From Ruminococcus sp. OA3 (GTDB lineage Bacteria > Bacillota > Clostridia > Lachnospirales > Lachnospiraceae): 64,000 nucleotides of DNA. The stretch spans positions 3,534,001 to 3,598,000 of the forward strand of contig NZ_JAKNTO010000001.1 in the NCBI RefSeq assembly GCF_022440845.1, given 5' to 3'. The translations under genes and the position numbers were made by a program. Below are positions 61,247 through 64,000 of this stretch, one piece after another; position 1 is the stretch's first letter, and every line of letters begins with the position of its first letter. The notes beneath the pieces were generated by a model. That model made no database searches, was not told the origin of the DNA, and saw only the letters and a list, made by a program, of their open reading frames with translations.

Positions 61247-63001
61247 TCAACGTGTATCATCACTACAATCGGAACACATATTTTCAACCTCGTTACTTGC
61301 ATTTGAACACAATTTGTCTGTTCTATGTCTGCCCCTTGCATTTTTTCTCTGTGGTTTAAATTTATCACCATCAACACTATTCTTCAAGCCTGTTTTATAC
61401 ACGAAGGTAAGTTGTGCAGGATCTTTGTTTCCCTCTTCATCTATTCCCCCTACAATTACCTTTTCTACAATACTCTCAAACACATAGCGGTCAAATTCTT
61501 CTAAAACTTCATTCTGCTCCAACGTTTTCTTAAACTCTTTCAAACGTCTCTTTATATTTTTTTCGTTCTCGGAAGTTTCCTGTAGCTTTTTCCTCTCTGA
61601 AAGCAATTCTTCCTGTCGACTCATTAACTCTGTATATTTGCTCTCATAGGTTTCCTTGTCAATCGTTTCGTCCAAACGCATATCTACAAGTTTCCCCTTT
61701 TTCTTTTCAATAGCTGCTATCTCTTTTTCCGTCTTTGCCAGTTGTTTGCTAATGGTACTGTCGCTTAAAGTATCATCTATCCGCTGTAAGAACTCTTCCA
61801 ACACGTCCTTATTATCAGCACATAAAAGACGATAACTTTCCACAAATGCGTCCTCAATCGCTTTTTCTGATATTCCTTTACTGTCTTTACAGAACTTCTT
61901 TCCTTTTTTCGTAGCGGTTACACATTGCCAAATAACCTTGCTATACTGTGAACTACTGTGCCAATTACGCCTTGTCAGAGTACCACCACAAAATCCACAT
62001 TCCAACATACAACTAAACGCATATTTTCTACTATATTTTTCCCTCTTCGTATTCCCATCACCGATTTTTCCACGATTGATATTTCTTCTTGCAAGAATTT
62101 CCTGTGCCTTTTCAAACACTTCTTCACTGATAATCGGCTCATGATGATCGTGAATATAAAACTTATCTTCTTCGCCAAAATTCTCTAATCTTCTTTTGGA
62201 AATAGGGTCTACGGTAAATGTCTTTCCAAGCAGTAAATCTCCTTTGTATTTTTCATTCTTGATAATTCCAATTACCGTAGACTGTGCCCATGTAGAACTG
62301 CCATACTTTGTTTTATATCCTAAGTTTTCCAACTCACGACCAATCACAGAACCGCCAGCACCTTCAATATAGCGATTAAATATATAACGAACAATTTCAG
62401 CTTCTTCCTCATTCACAGTAATTGTCTTTGTATCAGGGTGATAATCATAACCAAGACAACCTTGAAATCCGACCATTTCACCTCTCTGCATTTTCATTTT
62501 TAATCCCTTTTTTACATTAGCAGAGATATTTTCAACCTCCTGTTGCGCCACCGAACTAAGCACGACAAGGAGCAATTCACCGTCCATAGTCAGTGTATTG
62601 ATTTTCTCATCTTCAAAATAAACCGCTATATTCTTTTCTTTCAGCATACGGACATACTTCAATGTATCCAATGTATTCCTTGCAAATCGGGAGATAGACT
62701 TCGTAATCACCATGTCAATATCGCCATTCATACAATCATTTATCATACGCTGAAAATCTTCACGCTTTGTTACCTGTGTTCCAGTAATTGCTTCATCAGC
62801 GTAAATATCTGCAAGCACCCATTCCTTTTTCTTCTTGATTAAATCCGTATAATAGGCAACCTGTGATTTATAACTGTTTAACTGGTCTGCGCTGTCCGTG
62901 CTCACTCTGCAATATGCAGCCACACGCATACGCTCAATAGTCTTGCCTCTTGCTCTTGTCGTCAAATCATTTCTTGCCTTGATTACTTCTACCTCTTTCA
63001 T
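61247..63001 (-). CDS. large serine recombinase of a conjugative element, TndX/TnpX-like
   Basis: 584 aa. [24 protein letters not shown] contains the catalytic serine; [55 protein letters not shown] and the zinc ribbon CGFCGGTLTRR...C follow. A long coiled coil (about 400-500) and a cysteine-containing tail end the protein. The small regulatory genes behind it place it at the end of a Tn5397/Tn4451-like integrative element. Its stop is close to the likely left junction. Confidence 0.92.
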   Translation of the reverse strand: MKEVEVIKARNDLTTRARGKTIERMRVAAYCRVSTDSADQLNSYKSQVAYYTDLIKKKKEWVLADIYADEAITGTQVTKREDFQRMINDCMNGDIDMVITKSISRFARNTLDTLKYVRMLKEKNIAVYFEDEKINTLTMDGELLLVVLSSVAQQEVENISANVKKGLKMKMQRGEMVGFQGCLGYDYHPDTKTITVNEEEAEIVRYIFNRYIEGAGGSVIGRELENLGYKTKYGSSTWAQSTVIGIIKNEKYKGDLLLGKTFTVDPISKRRLENFGEEDKFYIHDHHEPIISEEVFEKAQEILARRNINRGKIGDGNTKREKYSRKYAFSCMLECGFCGGTLTRRNWHSSSQYSKVIWQCVTATKKGKKFCKDSKGISEKAIEDAFVESYRLLCADNKDVLEEFLQRIDDTLSDSTISKQLAKTEKEIAAIEKKKGKLVDMRLDETIDKETYESKYTELMSRQEELLSERKKLQETSENEKNIKRRLKEFKKTLEQNEVLEEFDRYVFESIVEKVIVGGIDEEGNKDPAQLTFVYKTGLKNSVDGDKFKPQRKNARGRHRTDKLCSNASNEVENMCSDCSDDTR

Positions 63002-63062
63002 TTAGTCCGCTCCTTTTTGTATTCCTATTGTAGTGTTATTATATAACACTTGTATTTGCATT

Positions 63063-63254
63063 TCAAGTTGTTATATCAGAAACCACCTTATAATCTTTCA
63101 TTAACCTTGCTTTGATTAGGGTATATTCCTTATCTGTAATCAGTTGTTTGTCAAGGAGCTGTTTTAACATGGCAAGCTGCAAACTATACCTCATTAAATC
63201 TTTTTCTATAAAATCCCACCTTCCATATCTAACGGAGTGGAAATGAGGTAACAA
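63063..63254 (-). CDS. small SHOCT-like protein of the conjugative element
   Basis: MRYSLQLAMLKQLLDKQLITDKEYTLIKARLMKDYKVVSD is the conserved segment (about 43 residues) of a small protein common in Tn916-related elements. The open frame reaches back to an ATG at 63254 without a good site. GGAAGGTGGG lies just before an in-frame ATA (IEKDLMRYS), which aligns with the usual MEK start, so the original start may have mutated, or translation begins at the ATG five codons later. Function unknown. Confidence 0.6.
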   Translation of the reverse strand: MLPHFHSVRYGRWDFIEKDLMRYSLQLAMLKQLLDKQLITDKEYTLIKARLMKDYKVVSDITT

Positions 63255-63270
63255 ACACTCCGCAGAAAAA

Positions 63271-63507
63271 TTATTTTATTTCAACTTCAAATTTCAAAAT
63301 CGCCTTAGTAATAGCGGTTCTGATTCTTCCCTTTAATTCCATATCCACTACAAGCTGCATATTTCCATATTCGTCATAAAACGGACGTAGACAAGCCTTT
63401 GATATGTACGCATTATAGTGATTTAATATTTTTTCTATTGCTGTCTCATCACCATCTGACGCTGAACGGATCACAGAAAATGACGGACACTGTTTTACTT
63501 GTTTCAT
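63271..63507 (-). CDS. helix-turn-helix protein of the conjugative element
   Basis: 78 aa from ATG 63507, after AGGAGGAATC. SFSVIRSASDGDETAIEKILNHYNAYISKACLRPFYDEYGNMQLVVDMELKGRIRTAITKAILKFEV is the HTH_16-type protein always found beside the sigma-like factor in Tn916-family elements. The start overlaps the sigma gene stop (ATGA). Regulatory role inferred from this constant pairing. Confidence 0.85.
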   Translation of the reverse strand: MKQVKQCPSFSVIRSASDGDETAIEKILNHYNAYISKACLRPFYDEYGNMQLVVDMELKGRIRTAITKAILKFEVEIK

Positions 63508-63929
63508 TTTTTCTGATTCCTCCTGTATCCGTCTCTGATAAAATCCAATGAACGCATTCTGTTTCTGTAAACAGTACAACGTGCAATCCCTAATACTTCG
63601 CTGATTTCTGTATCTGACATTTCAAGGAAATAAAACATCAACAAAATATTTCTCTGTTTCTCACTCAGCTTCATAATTGCTTCACCCAATCGTTCATCAT
63701 GGACACGAACCTCTGAACCGAATACTTGAAATGCCATAAACTCCGTAGAATATTCGTCCGTGGTTCCCGTACAAGCGTATTCTATTTCCGGCACTTCACA
63801 GAATGGACGTTCATGTTTTGCACGTCTGCCTATTTCTCTGTTGTAATTCTTTACTGTACAATCAATAACTTTACGGATCAGGCAATCAAACTGTAAGCGG
63901 ATTGCTTTTTCAAATGAAGAAGGCTGCAT
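63504..63929 (-). CDS. sigma-70-like factor of the conjugative element
   Basis: 141 aa. The C-terminal part is a sigma region 4 HTH (AIMKLSEKQRNILLMFYFLEMSDTEISEVLGIARCTVYRNRMRSLDFIRDGY). The N-terminal part (FEKAIRLQFDCLIRKVIDCTVKNYNREIGRRAKHER) resembles a reduced region 2. Typical of Tn916-family elements, where it is thought to drive element genes. GGAAGGAGGTGAG precedes the ATG. Confidence 0.88.
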   Translation of the reverse strand: MQPSSFEKAIRLQFDCLIRKVIDCTVKNYNREIGRRAKHERPFCEVPEIEYACTGTTDEYSTEFMAFQVFGSEVRVHDERLGEAIMKLSEKQRNILLMFYFLEMSDTEISEVLGIARCTVYRNRMRSLDFIRDGYRRNQKK

Positions 63930-64000
63930 AATCTCACCTCCTTCCCGTGAAAATTGTTAAAGTGTGAAGATTCCTACCTCTTTTCGCTCTAACACTCACC

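Larger units (their letters stand above)
61247..64000. mobile_element. end of an integrative conjugative element (continues outside)
   Basis: Serine recombinase plus a compact regulatory set (SHOCT-like small protein, HTH protein, sigma-70-like factor) in the order seen at the integration end of Tn916-related elements with serine recombinases. Conjugation and cargo genes would lie beyond 64000. The left edge should fall between the recombinase stop and the repeats near 61.1 kb. Confidence 0.75.

Overview
The window looks like the chromosome of an endospore-forming anaerobic Firmicute of class Clostridia, most likely Lachnospiraceae. The evidence is dipicolinate synthase genes behind a sigma-K-like promoter, a Spo0A effector-domain protein with an upstream 0A box, strong GGAGG ribosome sites, low-to-moderate GC, and large serine recombinases as the main mobility enzymes. 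Nearly everything from 13 kb onward lies on the minus strand. No database search was run; family names rest on motifs read directly.

Core part, 1 to 36 kb. In order: a candidate structured RNA (34-243); a KtrA/KtrB-like potassium system; a sulfur redox pair (CoA-disulfide/persulfide reductase with rhodanese plus a siroheme/4Fe-4S reductase); and a feoA-feoB iron operon in which feoB is cut in two by a 2.1-kb serine-recombinase element. The 17-bp direct repeats flanking that element would restore feoB in frame on precise excision. Then come a flavin-reductase-like/GcvT-like fusion protein, a DUF368 lipid-carrier transporter, the dpaA-dpaB-asnB sporulation operon, and a signalling block (GGDEF/EAL protein, two hybrid histidine kinases, a HAD phosphatase). 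They are followed by an XRE-aminotransferase fusion with five operator-like repeats, a cation/proton antiporter behind a fluoride riboswitch, and small metabolic genes.

Accessory part, 36 to 64 kb. A compact type I restriction-modification operon (DUF1413 protein, hsdM, small Cys-rich protein, hsdS, FRG protein, hsdR) has its own promoter and palindromic operator. Next to it is a decayed prophage: three tandem serine recombinase genes (the last with two amber codons), a lysis cassette with both holin and endolysin frameshifted, and a siphovirus tail module. An AT-rich PD-(D/E)XK-type moron with its own promoter and terminators sits between the tail chaperone and tape measure genes. The head, packaging and replication modules are missing, and the broken edge of a gp10-like gene abuts an ImmA peptidase. 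An ImmR-like repressor and an HrgA-like HARE-HTH nuclease follow. From 61.2 kb to the window end lies the recombinase end of an integrative conjugative element (serine recombinase, small regulator, HTH protein, sigma-70-like factor) that continues outside.

The main candidates for new biology are the feoB-interrupting excisable element with its three tiny companion genes, and the prophage-borne nuclease moron. The HrgA-like gene, the FRG-containing restriction operon and the self-regulating XRE-aminotransferase are secondary.
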